A stretch of DNA of 64,000 nt, from NCBI RefSeq assembly GCF_024611995.1, contig NZ_CP102509.1, positions 4,650,001 through 4,714,000 on the forward strand, in the 5' to 3' direction. Below are positions 53,766-61,787 of the stretch, piece by piece (positions within the stretch are counted from its first letter, which is position 1; every line of letters starts with the position of its first letter). A program made the translations under genes and the position numbers. The notes below the pieces were generated by a model. It ran no database searches, was not told where the DNA came from, and saw nothing but the letters and a program-made list of their open reading frames with translations. The stretch comes from Streptomyces sp. NBC_00162 (GTDB lineage: Bacteria > Actinomycetota > Actinomycetes > Streptomycetales > Streptomycetaceae).

Positions 53766-55141
53766 GCCGCCCCCGTCTCCTTCTGCGACGGGGACCCGGA
53801 CCCGCCCCCGGAGCCCGATTCCGCCACCGGCTCAGTACGGTTGCGCACCGGTATGAACACCGCCACCTCGTACCCGCCCGCCGCCGTGCCGCCGGCCGTC
53901 ATCTCCCCCTCCAGCATGGCCACACGCTCCCGCATCCCGGTGATCCCGTGCCCGGCCCCCGGCGAGGGCCGCACGTCCCCGGTCGCCGCCCCGTTGACCA
54001 CGCGTATCCCCAGGCCGCCCAGCACGTACGAGACCTCTACCGCGGCGGTCGCCCCCGGCGCGTGCCGCAGCGTGTTGCTCAGGGCCTCCTGGATGATCCG
54101 GTACGCCGACAGCTCCACACCCTGCGGCAGCTCCCGCACCGCGCCCGTGACCGTCTTCTCCACACTCAGCCCGGCCTCCCGCACATTGGCCAGCAGCCCG
54201 TCCAGCGAGGCCAGCGTCGGCTGCGGGGCGTCCGGAGCCTCGTAGTCCGCGGAGCGCACCACGCCCAGCACCCGCCGCAGTTCCGTCAGGGCCGCCACCG
54301 CGTTCTCCCGGATGGTGACGAACGCAGCCTCCAGCTCCGGCGGCGGGTTCTTCACCCGGTACGGCGCGGCCTCCGCCTGGATGGCCACCACCGACATGTG
54401 GTGCGCCACCACGTCGTGCAGCTCCCGCGCGATCGTGGTCCGCTCCTCCAGCAGGGTCCGCTTGTCCCGCTCGACGGCCGTGACCTCCTGCTGCGCGCTC
54501 ACCTCCGCCTTGGCGGAGCGGCGTATCTGGACGCTGCTCGCGATCGCCAGCGCGAAGGCCGAGGTCACCGCCATCTGCGGCAGGCCGGTCCCGTACCCGT
54601 TGCCGAGCAGCACCGACATAGTGAAGCCGAGCGCGAGGGTGAGCGTCCACATCCAGGCCGCGACCCGCGGACCGGTCCGCAGGGTGACGAGGACCATGAC
54701 CACGAGGTAGGAGAGGAAAGAGCCCGGGCTCCAGGGCCAGTCCGGGCCTCCACCGACCACGGCGAGCACCAACGTCATCGCCACGGCCGCCCACCATGCG
54801 GCCACCGGCCGCACCAGCGTCATGAGGACCGGGACCGCGGCTATGAGCCCCATGGCGAACCTGCCGGCTTCGCCGATGTAGGGCGAGTGCGTGGTGCTCG
54901 TGAACACCAGGACGAAGAACGCCAGCGCCCCCACCGCTGCATACTGCCTCCACGGCGCGTGCCGGCGTATCACCTCGGGAAGCCTCCGCACGAAGCGCCC
55001 GGGCGTCTCCACCAGCGGCAGAGGCCGGTAGGCGAAGGCATCGGTGAAGAGGTCCTGGCGCAGGGTCTCGATCACCCCCGATGCCAGTCGGATTTCAGGC
55101 GTCCGGGCTGTTCCCCCGGTGGTCGTCTCGGTCATACGCAC
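53762..55141 (-). CDS. Histidine kinase (HisKA_3 type), system 1
   Basis: A 459-residue sensor. About five membrane segments (about 65-185) give a compact N-terminal sensor without a large extracellular domain. The HisKA_3 motif is LEERTTIARELHDVVAHHMS with the phosphorylated His, and the ATPase part ends with VELSAYRIIQEALSNTLRHA and GAGHGITGMRERVAMLEGEM. The tail is disordered (ESGSGGGSGSPSQKETGAA). Start ATG 55141; 55135 is possible. It is coupled to the regulator downstream. Confidence 0.95.
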   Translation of the reverse strand: MRMTETTTGGTARTPEIRLASGVIETLRQDLFTDAFAYRPLPLVETPGRFVRRLPEVIRRHAPWRQYAAVGALAFFVLVFTSTTHSPYIGEAGRFAMGLIAAVPVLMTLVRPVAAWWAAVAMTLVLAVVGGGPDWPWSPGSFLSYLVVMVLVTLRTGPRVAAWMWTLTLALGFTMSVLLGNGYGTGLPQMAVTSAFALAIASSVQIRRSAKAEVSAQQEVTAVERDKRTLLEERTTIARELHDVVAHHMSVVAIQAEAAPYRVKNPPPELEAAFVTIRENAVAALTELRRVLGVVRSADYEAPDAPQPTLASLDGLLANVREAGLSVEKTVTGAVRELPQGVELSAYRIIQEALSNTLRHAPGATAAVEVSYVLGGLGIRVVNGAATGDVRPSPGAGHGITGMRERVAMLEGEMTAGGTAAGGYEVAVFIPVRNRTEPVAESGSGGGSGSPSQKETGAA

Positions 55142-55224
55142 AACCGTAGGTCCGTGCCACCCTGGTCCGCGTCGCCACCGAAGGGGATTTCCCCAGGTCC
55201 CTCTCAGGTACTACACGGGTGACA

Positions 55225-55896
55225 TCAGTAGCCCGTCGGACGGACCAGCCCCGTCTCGTACGCGAACACCGCCGCCTGGGTCCGGTCCCGCAGGCCCAGC
55301 TTCACCAGGATCCGGCCCACATGGGTCTTCACCGTCTGCTCCGCCACGGTCAGGTGCGCCGCGATCTCCGCATTCGACAGGCCCTGGGCCACGAGCGACA
55401 GGACCTCGGTCTCCCGCTCGGTCAGCTCGTCGATCCGCGCCCGCGACGGCGCGCGCGGCGCCCCCAGCCGGGAGAACTCCGTGATCAGCCGCTTCGTGAT
55501 GTTCGGCGAGAGCAGCGCCTCGCCGGCCGCCACCACCCGCACCGCCTCCGCGAGCTGGTCGGCCGAGGCGTCCTTGAGCAGGAACCCGGAGGCCCCGGCC
55601 CGCAGCGCCTCATACACGTACTCGTCGAGGTCGAAGGTGGTCAGCACCAGCACCTTCACGGTGGCGTCGGCGGCGCCCGTGATGACGGACGTGGCCTCGA
55701 TGCCGCCCATCCCCGGCATGCGGATGTCCATCAGCACCACGTCCGGTCCCAGCTCACCGACCTTGGCCACGGCATCGGCCCCGTCGACGGCCTGGCCGAC
55801 CACCTCGATGTCGGGCTGGGCGTTGAGAAGCACGGTGAAGCCCTGCCGGACCATCATCTGGTCGTCGGCGATCATCACCTTGATCGGGGTGCTCAT
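55225..55896 (-). CDS. NarL-family response regulator, system 2
   Basis: A 223-residue paralog of system 1: IKVMIADDQMMVRQGFTVLL, DVVLMDIRMPGMGGIEATSV with the phospho-acceptor Asp, and the LuxR domain RIDELTERETEVLSLVAQGL, QTVKTHVGRILVKLGLRDRT. Long stretches are identical with the system 1 regulator at DNA level in the final 120 bases. The ATG overlaps the kinase stop by 4 bp. It is last in the hydrolase-acyltransferase-kinase-regulator operon. Confidence 0.97.
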   Translation of the reverse strand: MSTPIKVMIADDQMMVRQGFTVLLNAQPDIEVVGQAVDGADAVAKVGELGPDVVLMDIRMPGMGGIEATSVITGAADATVKVLVLTTFDLDEYVYEALRAGASGFLLKDASADQLAEAVRVVAAGEALLSPNITKRLITEFSRLGAPRAPSRARIDELTERETEVLSLVAQGLSNAEIAAHLTVAEQTVKTHVGRILVKLGLRDRTQAAVFAYETGLVRPTGY

Positions 55897-57245
55897 GAAT
55901 CCCTCGTCGTCTCGGGTGCGGAGCCGCCGGGCACGTCCTGCGGATCCATCGGAAGTACGGCGGTCACCTCATACCCGCCGCTGGGCAGCGGACCGGCGGC
56001 CAGTTCGCCCCCCAGCATGCCTGCCCGCTCCCGCATCCCCAGCAGCCCGTGCCCCGCACCCTGCGAAGGCGGGGCCTGCCGGCTCGGCGCGGTGTTGGCG
56101 ATGCACAGGTGCAGGTCGCGCGGCCCGTACGCGATGCCGACCTCCACGCGTGAACCGGGCGCATGGCGCAGGCAGTTGCTCAGCGCCTCCTGCACGATCC
56201 GGTACGCGGTGAGCTCGACGCCGGGCGTCAACGGCCGGCGTATGCCCGCGATCTCGGTGGTGACGTTCAGACCGGCCCCGCGCACGTTGTCCACGAGGCC
56301 GTCCAACTCGGCGAGGGTGGGCTGGGGTTGGTGGGGGTTCGCCGGATCGTCGGGGTTCTCGGATCGCAGCACTCCCAGGACGCGGCGCAGCTCGGTCAGG
56401 GCCTCCAGCGCGTTCTCCCGGATGCCCGCGAGGTTCTCCTTGAGCTCCTCCGACGGGTTCTCCACCAGGTGCGGGGCGACCTGCGCCTGGATGGAGATCA
56501 CCGACATGTGGTGCGCGACGACGTCGTGCAGTTCGCGGGCGATGCGGCTGCGCTCCTCCAGCAGGGTCCGCCGGGCCCGCTCCTCCTCGGTGAGGGACTC
56601 CTGCTCGACGAGCTTGCCGCGGGCCAGGCGCGTCGCGCGGAGCGCGTAGCCGAGGACGCCGACGAAGCCGAAGAGGAGGGCCATGCCCGCGATCAGCGTC
56701 TGACTGTTCGGTGGCCTGAAGGCCGTTTCGGCCAGCCCGGAGTAGAGGATCGAGACGCCGACGACCGCGATCGTCACCCGGGGCGGCACCCGCAGGGCCA
56801 CCAGGAGGATCAGCGGTGCGAACGTGAAGGCCCCGGCGGGTGTCCACGGCCAGGACTGGCCCTGACCGACGTGGCCGTAGATCGTCCACGCGACGAGGGC
56901 GGCGGTGACGAGGCCGAGCCACCAGCCGGCGAGGGGCCGGAACATCCCGAGCACGATGGAGGCACCGGTCAGGAGCGCCATCGCGACGACCGGGCCACCC
57001 GTGACCCCGTAGTGGTCCTCGAGCTGTTGGACCGTGAGGGCGCATGACACCACGGCCCCGTAGACGACGAGCACATGCGGCAGCCAGGCCAGCCAGCGCG
57101 GCCGCGACATGCGGGGAAGCGGGTCCCACTCCAGGGTGAGCAGCTCCCGGGCCAGGCCGCGCAGCGCGGGACGCCCGCTACGGCTTTTGAGGGCGTCGGG
57201 TACCGGGGACTCGCTCGGCTTCGTCACGGGCTCCAGCCTAGGCAT
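55893..57245 (-). CDS. Histidine kinase (HisKA_3 type), system 2
   Basis: A 450-residue membrane kinase paralogous to system 1. About five membrane segments (about 48-205: LAWLPHVLVVYGAVVSCALT) lead to LLEERSRIARELHDVVAHHM with the phospho-His, and VELTAYRIVQEALSNCLRHA, GAGHGLLGMRERAGMLGGEL in the ATPase. ATG 57245 overlaps the acyltransferase stop by 8 bp, so it is coupled to it. The signal sensed may be linked with the cell envelope since its operon partners are membrane or exported enzymes. Confidence 0.95.
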   Translation of the reverse strand: MPRLEPVTKPSESPVPDALKSRSGRPALRGLARELLTLEWDPLPRMSRPRWLAWLPHVLVVYGAVVSCALTVQQLEDHYGVTGGPVVAMALLTGASIVLGMFRPLAGWWLGLVTAALVAWTIYGHVGQGQSWPWTPAGAFTFAPLILLVALRVPPRVTIAVVGVSILYSGLAETAFRPPNSQTLIAGMALLFGFVGVLGYALRATRLARGKLVEQESLTEEERARRTLLEERSRIARELHDVVAHHMSVISIQAQVAPHLVENPSEELKENLAGIRENALEALTELRRVLGVLRSENPDDPANPHQPQPTLAELDGLVDNVRGAGLNVTTEIAGIRRPLTPGVELTAYRIVQEALSNCLRHAPGSRVEVGIAYGPRDLHLCIANTAPSRQAPPSQGAGHGLLGMRERAGMLGGELAAGPLPSGGYEVTAVLPMDPQDVPGGSAPETTRDS

Positions 57246-58443
57246 GGGTGATTTCCTTGACGGGGGCCGTCCCCTGGTGGTGGGAGCCGGTGACGACGCG
57301 GGTGCTGCTGGTCCCCGGCTTCGGGCGCCCGCCCCGCTCGTACGTACGGAACGCGGCCCAACACACCGTCAGGGCAGCGGCGAACACCGGCAGCCACAGC
57401 AGTCGGGCCGGTATCCACAGCAGGGAGTCGGGCACGGTGTGCAGCCCGGGCAGGTCCGCCGGAGCTAGCAGCCCGAGGGCGGTGACGGCCATCATGGCGG
57501 TCTGGTGCCAGAGGAAGATCGTCATGGCGGAGAGGTTCACCAGAGCCACCTTCGCCCAGGCTCCCGGCCGCCGCATGGCCCGGGCCAGCGGCTCGCGCAC
57601 CAGCAGGGCCAGCCCGCACTGGGCCAGGCCGAAGGCGACCGCGGCGAGCGTCGGCGGGTTCAGGTTCGATACGGCGGCCCCGGGGACACCGACCATCGAG
57701 GCCGGGTAGCCGCCCCACAGGATCAGCGCGGCCGTGGCCACGGTGCCCGCGGCGAGCAGCAGGAGCGCGGTCCGGCGCCGGGCGAACGCGCCCCGGGACC
57801 AGGCGGCGCCCAGGGTGTAGGGGACGAGCCAGCCGGCGGCCACGTTGACCCAGCCGGTCCACTCGGGCCCGCCGAGCCCGAAGCGCCACAGGTCGACCCC
57901 GGCCACCACGGCCAGCGGCCACAGCGGATGGAGCCGGGCCACGAGCGGGGTCGCCGCGGTCAGCGCGGCGAACACCAGCAGGAACCACAGCGGCGACAGC
58001 ACCAGCTTGACCAGCGTCTGGACGGTGGTGACTTCCACTCCGCCGATCAGCATCCCGCCCGCCGCGACCGTCCACAGGGTGAGCACGGCGGCGACCGGGC
58101 GGAACAGCCGCCCCAGCCGCCCGGCGACCCAGGTGCGGTACGAATCCCCGCGCTCCCGCGCCGAGGCGTAGCCCCGGGCGGCGACATGGCCGCCGACGAG
58201 GAAGAAGACGGCCAGTGTCTGGAACACCCAGGAGACCGGGGCCAGCCAGCTCGTGTACGCCAGCGGACTGGTGTTGCTCAGCCCGCCGTTGGCGGTGGTC
58301 AGGGCGGTGACCAGCCAGTGGCCCAGGACCACGCCGAGGATCGCGAAGGCCCTTAGCGCGTCCACGGTGCGGTCGCGGTCGGCCGGGGTGGCCGCGTCGA
58401 TGCCCTTGGCCAGGACGGACCAGCGGGTGCGGAGCTCACGCAT
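57238..58443 (-). CDS. Acyltransferase 3 family membrane protein
   Basis: A 401-residue integral membrane protein with about ten segments. The family start is RDRTVDALRAFAILGVVLGHWL (about 21-42), where the His of the G-H-W motif is the usual catalytic residue, followed by FQTLAVFFLVGGHVAARGYA. Such enzymes transfer acyl groups to sugars or lipids at the cell envelope. ATG 58443 follows GGAGG with six bases between. It overlaps the upstream hydrolase and downstream kinase by 8 bp each. Confidence 0.92.
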   Translation of the reverse strand: MRELRTRWSVLAKGIDAATPADRDRTVDALRAFAILGVVLGHWLVTALTTANGGLSNTSPLAYTSWLAPVSWVFQTLAVFFLVGGHVAARGYASARERGDSYRTWVAGRLGRLFRPVAAVLTLWTVAAGGMLIGGVEVTTVQTLVKLVLSPLWFLLVFAALTAATPLVARLHPLWPLAVVAGVDLWRFGLGGPEWTGWVNVAAGWLVPYTLGAAWSRGAFARRRTALLLLAAGTVATAALILWGGYPASMVGVPGAAVSNLNPPTLAAVAFGLAQCGLALLVREPLARAMRRPGAWAKVALVNLSAMTIFLWHQTAMMAVTALGLLAPADLPGLHTVPDSLLWIPARLLWLPVFAAALTVCWAAFRTYERGGRPKPGTSSTRVVTGSHHQGTAPVKEITHA

Positions 58444-59455
58444 GGGAAGCCTCCGAGGCGGTGGTGGTGGCGGTGTCGGCGGTCGCGGTGCCGAGGACGA
58501 TGGCGGCCAGGCTGTCCAGGGACTCGGTGCCGGGCTTGAGGTAGTCGCTGTGCCCGGCGGCGCCGGCGGCGAAGGCCCGTGCTCCGAAGGCGGGGTCGAC
58601 GGGGTCGGTGCCGAAGCCGATCGCGCCGAGCCGGGCGTGCGGGACGTTGCCGATCCAGTCGTCGCTGCCCCGCCCGGCCCAGACCCGGGCCCCCGTCGGG
58701 AGGTCCCGGGCGGCATCGGCCCCGGTGCCCGGGCTGCCGAACAGGACCATGTCGGCGACCGCGGGCCCGGTCCCCGTACGGGCGCAGACCACCGAGCCGT
58801 AGGAGTGGCACAGGAGGGAGAGGCGGGCGCCGGGACCCGACACGTCCCCCAACCGGTCGAGGAAGGGCCCCAGTTCGGCGGCGGCCTCGTCGGCGCGAGC
58901 GGCGGTCAGGACGGTCGTGCTGACCGTGCCGGGGGTGTCGTACCCCAGCCAGGCGACCACGGCGGAGCGCGGATGCTCGGCCTGGAGGCGCTGCTGAAGG
59001 GAGACGGCCCCGGCACGGAACCTTTGGTAGGTGTCGAGCGTCGTGTCGGACCCGGGCACCAGGACGGTGACCCGGTCGGCGGTTTCCAGATCGCCGAACA
59101 CCTCGACGGCCCGGCCCCGCCCGCGGCCGTCGAAGGCGAGGAACTGCGCCGTACCGGCCGCCTCCATGGCGCCCAGCTTCGCGGCCCGCCCGGTGCGTCC
59201 GGCGTCCGTGGCCAAACGGGCCGCTTCGGCGAGGTTGGCACGGTTGGCCGTGTACCGGTCGCGGGGCGCGGCGTCCTCGGCGAACGCCACGGGTATGGGC
59301 GCGGGGACGTCGGGAGAGGCGGCTGCGGACACCGGCAGCACGACGGCCGCCGCGACCAGCGCTGCCAGCAGGGTGCGGCGCAGCCGGCCGGTCGACCCGC
59401 CGCCGTGCGCCGTCGCAGTGGCCCTCTTGGTGCTCGTCGCCGTCCCCGCCGCCAT
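58436..59455 (-). CDS. Exported or membrane-anchored alpha/beta hydrolase (DUF1023 type)
   Basis: A 339-residue hydrolase. A basic start and hydrophobic stretch (LRRTLLAALVAAAVVLPVSA) form an export signal or anchor. The DUF1023-like region includes QFLAFDGRGRGRAVEVFGDL, RVTVLVPGSDTTLDTYQRFR and the nucleophile elbow LLCHSYGSVV (about residue 214-220), then SDYLKPGTESLDSLAA. It is first in a four-gene overlapping operon with the acyltransferase and system 2. ATG 59455 follows GGAAGAG. Substrate unknown. Confidence 0.9.
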   Translation of the reverse strand: MAAGTATSTKRATATAHGGGSTGRLRRTLLAALVAAAVVLPVSAAASPDVPAPIPVAFAEDAAPRDRYTANRANLAEAARLATDAGRTGRAAKLGAMEAAGTAQFLAFDGRGRGRAVEVFGDLETADRVTVLVPGSDTTLDTYQRFRAGAVSLQQRLQAEHPRSAVVAWLGYDTPGTVSTTVLTAARADEAAAELGPFLDRLGDVSGPGARLSLLCHSYGSVVCARTGTGPAVADMVLFGSPGTGADAARDLPTGARVWAGRGSDDWIGNVPHARLGAIGFGTDPVDPAFGARAFAAGAAGHSDYLKPGTESLDSLAAIVLGTATADTATTTASEASHA

Positions 59456-59632
59456 GGTCTCTTCCTTCGGTCAGGAAGAGCCGTCAGCGCCCTTCTCTGC
59501 ATCCGAAGTTAGAAATCGCGACCCCTCGTCGGCGTCCCGCTCCAGAGCCGTGTTCCTGCGTAGCTCTCAGGTATGACAGGGGTTACCTGAGAGTCAGGTC
59601 CGAGGCTGAAGTCCCTGGTGAGAGTGGTCGGT

Positions 59633-59644
59633 TAGGGTCGATGG
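59633..59644 (+). promoter_or_regulatory. Leaderless-type -10 box (TAGGGT) of the HIT gene
   Basis: TAGGGT at 59633-59638, six bases, then ATG 59645; no ribosome binding site. Confidence 0.5.
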
Positions 59645-60175
59645 ATGACCGCAACCGACTGGCGTCACGACCGCATAGGCAGTGCTCACCGGGGGCAGAA
59701 CCCGACCGTCCTGCGCCGCCTCGACGCGGGCTTCGCCGTGATCGGGGACCGGCAGTTCCTGCCCGGGTACTCCGTCCTGCTGACCGACGATCCCGCCGTG
59801 ACCCGGCTCTCCGACCTGCCCCGGGCGCGCAGGACCGCCTACCTCACCGACATGGAACGGCTCGCCGAGGCCGTAGAACGGGCCTGCCGCCGCCTCGATC
59901 CCGCGTTCCGCCGCGTGAACATCGAGATCCTGGGCAACACCGACCCGTACCTCCACGCCCACATCTGGCCCCGCTACGACTGGGAGCCCGCCGACCGCGT
60001 CCGGCTGCCCGTCTGGTTGTACGGGGAGGAGTACTGGCGGGACGGACGGTACGAGCTGAGCCACCGCCACGACGGTCTGCGGGCCGCCATCGGGGAGGAG
60101 CTGGACGCCCTCGGAGCCCAGTCCCTCGGAGCCCAGTCCCTCGGAGCTCAGTCCGCCGCCAACGGTTCTACGTAG
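59645..60175 (+). CDS. HIT-like nucleotide-binding protein with a repeat tail
   Basis: A 176-residue protein. NIEILGNTDPYLHAHIWPRY (about 98-117) contains the H-x-H-x-x-P version of the HIT motif, preceded by FLPGYSVLLTDDPAVTRLSD. HIT proteins bind and hydrolyse nucleotide esters. The last part reads LGAQSLGAQSLGAQS, three exact 15-bp DNA units (about 60110-60154), which looks like a recent slippage extension. It overlaps a truncated SnoaL-like gene by 28 bp, tail to tail. Confidence 0.88.
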   Translation: MTATDWRHDRIGSAHRGQNPTVLRRLDAGFAVIGDRQFLPGYSVLLTDDPAVTRLSDLPRARRTAYLTDMERLAEAVERACRRLDPAFRRVNIEILGNTDPYLHAHIWPRYDWEPADRVRLPVWLYGEEYWRDGRYELSHRHDGLRAAIGEELDALGAQSLGAQSLGAQSAANGST

Positions 60176-60370
60176 CCCGCCCGCCAGCGGGGTGCCGGGT
60201 CCTGGCCGGGGCTGGTCCAGTACTCCCGCGCTCCGACGATCTCGCCGTCCCGCACCGTCCAGAGGGAGACGGCCCGGTAGAGCACGTGGTCCTGGGGCAT
60301 CTCCGCCTCGGTGACGACGAGGTCCCCGTCCGCGAGTGCCCTGCGGGGCCGGGTGGGGTGCGGCGGTGCC
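60148..60370 (-). pseudogene. C-terminal half of a SnoaL-like / NTF2-like protein
   Basis: The minus-strand frame reads ALADGDLVVTEAEMPQDHVL, YRAVSLWTVRDGEIVGAREY and WTSPGQDPAPRWRAGYVEPL, the second half of a SnoaL/NTF2-like alpha+beta barrel. Its first half should lie at about 60370-60600 but the frame there enters a palindromic repeat and then the tail of the MarR gene. No start or ribosome site. Probably a remnant left by an insertion or deletion at the repeat. Confidence 0.65.
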
Positions 60371-60405
60371 GGGTCGGCTGCGCGGGGGGCAGGCTGCGTC
60401 CGAGG

Positions 60406-60474
60406 CACCTGGGGCTCCGCCCCAGACCCCGCGCCTCAAACTCCCCCAGACTCCGTCCGGGGGGACCCCCAGGC
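60406..60474. repeat. Streptomyces-type palindromic intergenic repeat
   Basis: TGGGGC-TCC-GCCCCA at 60410-60424 followed by GACCCCGCGCCTCAAACT and a second set of C-runs and G-runs (60441-60472, CTCCCCCAGACTCCGTCC). I recognise this element from many Streptomyces genomes (short intergenic repeat). Here it lies between a truncated SnoaL-like gene and marR, and its right half is read as the last codons of marR. Confidence 0.75.
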
Positions 60475-60963
60475 GGGGCCGGTTGGTGGTGCGGGCGGGG
60501 GTGTGGACAGGGTGTCCAGGGCCGCCGTCAGGCGTTCCAGGACGTGGACCGTTTCCGTGAAGGCGGCATCGCCCAGTTCTTCTGCCAGGCGGGTGGCCAG
60601 GGAGGCGTGGCCCGGGGTGATGCGGGCGATCGCCGCGCGGCCCGCATCCGTCGGGCGCAGGAGTTTGGCGCGGCGGTGTGCCGGGTTCGGGACGTACTCC
60701 GCCAGGCCCTCGGCGGCGAGCAGGTCGGCGATGCGCTGGACGCTCTGCCGCGTGATGCCCATGGCCCGGGCGATGCCCGCGACAGGGAGGGGATCCCGGA
60801 GTACGGCTCCGAGCACCTGCCACCAGGCCGCGGTCAGGCCGGCCGGGCGGGCCAGCTCCTCCGACACCGCGAGGAACTGGCCGTTCAGCCGGAACACCCC
60901 GAGCGCGGTCCGGCTCAGCAGGTCCTGCCGGGCCCGGACGGGGAGTTCCTCCGGCTCACGCAT
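60436..60963 (-). CDS. MarR family transcriptional regulator
   Basis: A 175-residue winged helix-turn-helix. LTAAWWQVLGAVLRDPLPVA, GIARAMGITRQSVQRIADLL and AEGLAEYVPNPAHRRAKLLR form the DNA-binding part. The C-terminal end after about residue 158 (TGPAWGSPRTESGGV) is encoded by the palindromic repeat. It starts with an 8-bp overlap with the DJ-1/PfpI gene upstream, so both come from one transcript, and the operator at 61645-61679 suggests autoregulation. Confidence 0.88.
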   Translation of the reverse strand: MREPEELPVRARQDLLSRTALGVFRLNGQFLAVSEELARPAGLTAAWWQVLGAVLRDPLPVAGIARAMGITRQSVQRIADLLAAEGLAEYVPNPAHRRAKLLRPTDAGRAAIARITPGHASLATRLAEELGDAAFTETVHVLERLTAALDTLSTPPPAPPTGPAWGSPRTESGGV

Positions 60964-61585
60964 CGCCCGCCGCCTCCGCCGCCATCAGGACCGGGTACGC
61001 GCTCGCGTCCGAGTCGTGGAACAGCCGGTACCAGGCGTCCAGCACATCCGGCTTGTACACGTCCAGGCGGGCGAAGACCTCGCGGGCGAAGGCCACCGGT
61101 TCCGTCGGCCCCGCCGTGATCAGGTCGCCGTCCGTCACCGCGTCGGCCTCGACGTAGCGCTCGGCGCCCCCGTAGCCCGGCTGCTCGGCCAGGTAGAAGG
61201 AGGCCGCGCTGGTGTGGGCGCGCCCGTCCAGCAGGCCCTCCCGGGCCAGGCCGGCCGTGGCTCCGCAGATCGCCGCGACCGGCACGCCGGCGTCCAGGAA
61301 CTCCCGGGCCTTCGCCGCGAACGGCGCCAGCTCCTCGCTGGTGTCCCACAGCGAGGCGCCGGTGAGGATCAGCAGGGAGGAGTCCTGCGGCCGCAGGTCG
61401 GCCAGGGCCAGGTCGGGCTGGATGCGGACGCCGCCCATGGTGGTGACCGGCCGCTCCGCGGCCGGGCCGACGGTACGGACCCGGTGGCCGCGCTGGGTCA
61501 GGTGCGCGGTGGTGTGACCGGTCTCCCAGTCCGCGTACGTGTCGTAGACCGCGAGGTGGACGGGCTTGCGCGGGGTCTCGTTCAT
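60956..61585 (-). CDS. DJ-1/PfpI family protein (type 1 glutamine amidotransferase-like)
   Basis: A 209-residue protein. AAICGATAGLAREGLLDGRA (about 103-122) carries the nucleophile Cys of the family, with HLAVYDTYADWETGHTTAHL at the start and SAASFYLAEQPGYGG following. Members act as glyoxalases, chaperones or isonitrile hydratases. Coupled to marR downstream; the regulator may sense a small stress molecule. ATG 61585. Confidence 0.92.
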   Translation of the reverse strand: MNETPRKPVHLAVYDTYADWETGHTTAHLTQRGHRVRTVGPAAERPVTTMGGVRIQPDLALADLRPQDSSLLILTGASLWDTSEELAPFAAKAREFLDAGVPVAAICGATAGLAREGLLDGRAHTSAASFYLAEQPGYGGAERYVEADAVTDGDLITAGPTEPVAFAREVFARLDVYKPDVLDAWYRLFHDSDASAYPVLMAAEAAGDA

Positions 61586-61644
61586 CGTGATCGCCTCCGG
61601 CGTTGACGTTCAGGACCTGCTCTGAGCTGCTCTGACCTGTTCTA

Positions 61645-61679
61645 TGACAAGAGACTGTCATGATGACAGGATGCTGTCA
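61645..61679. promoter_or_regulatory. Double MarR-type operator
   Basis: TGACA-N6-TGTCA at 61645-61660 and again at 61664-61679, spaced 19 bp. The inner half-sites also form the palindrome TGTCATGATGACA. It is 60-95 bp before the DJ-1 start and on the other side of it the aminotransferase starts at 61788. Confidence 0.75.
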
Positions 61680-61775
61680 ATGGCTCAGAGAGGCAGGCGC
61701 GTGGCAGACAGACTGCCGAGACCGGCCCCCCACCCCCATACAGTCCGCCGATATCCCTCCCCACCTGCGCACTTC

Positions 61776-61787
61776 TAGCGTGACGCC
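61776..61787 (+). promoter_or_regulatory. Leaderless-type -10 box (TAGCGT) of the class III aminotransferase
   Basis: TAGCGT at 61776-61781, six bases, then ATG 61788; no ribosome binding site. Confidence 0.5.
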
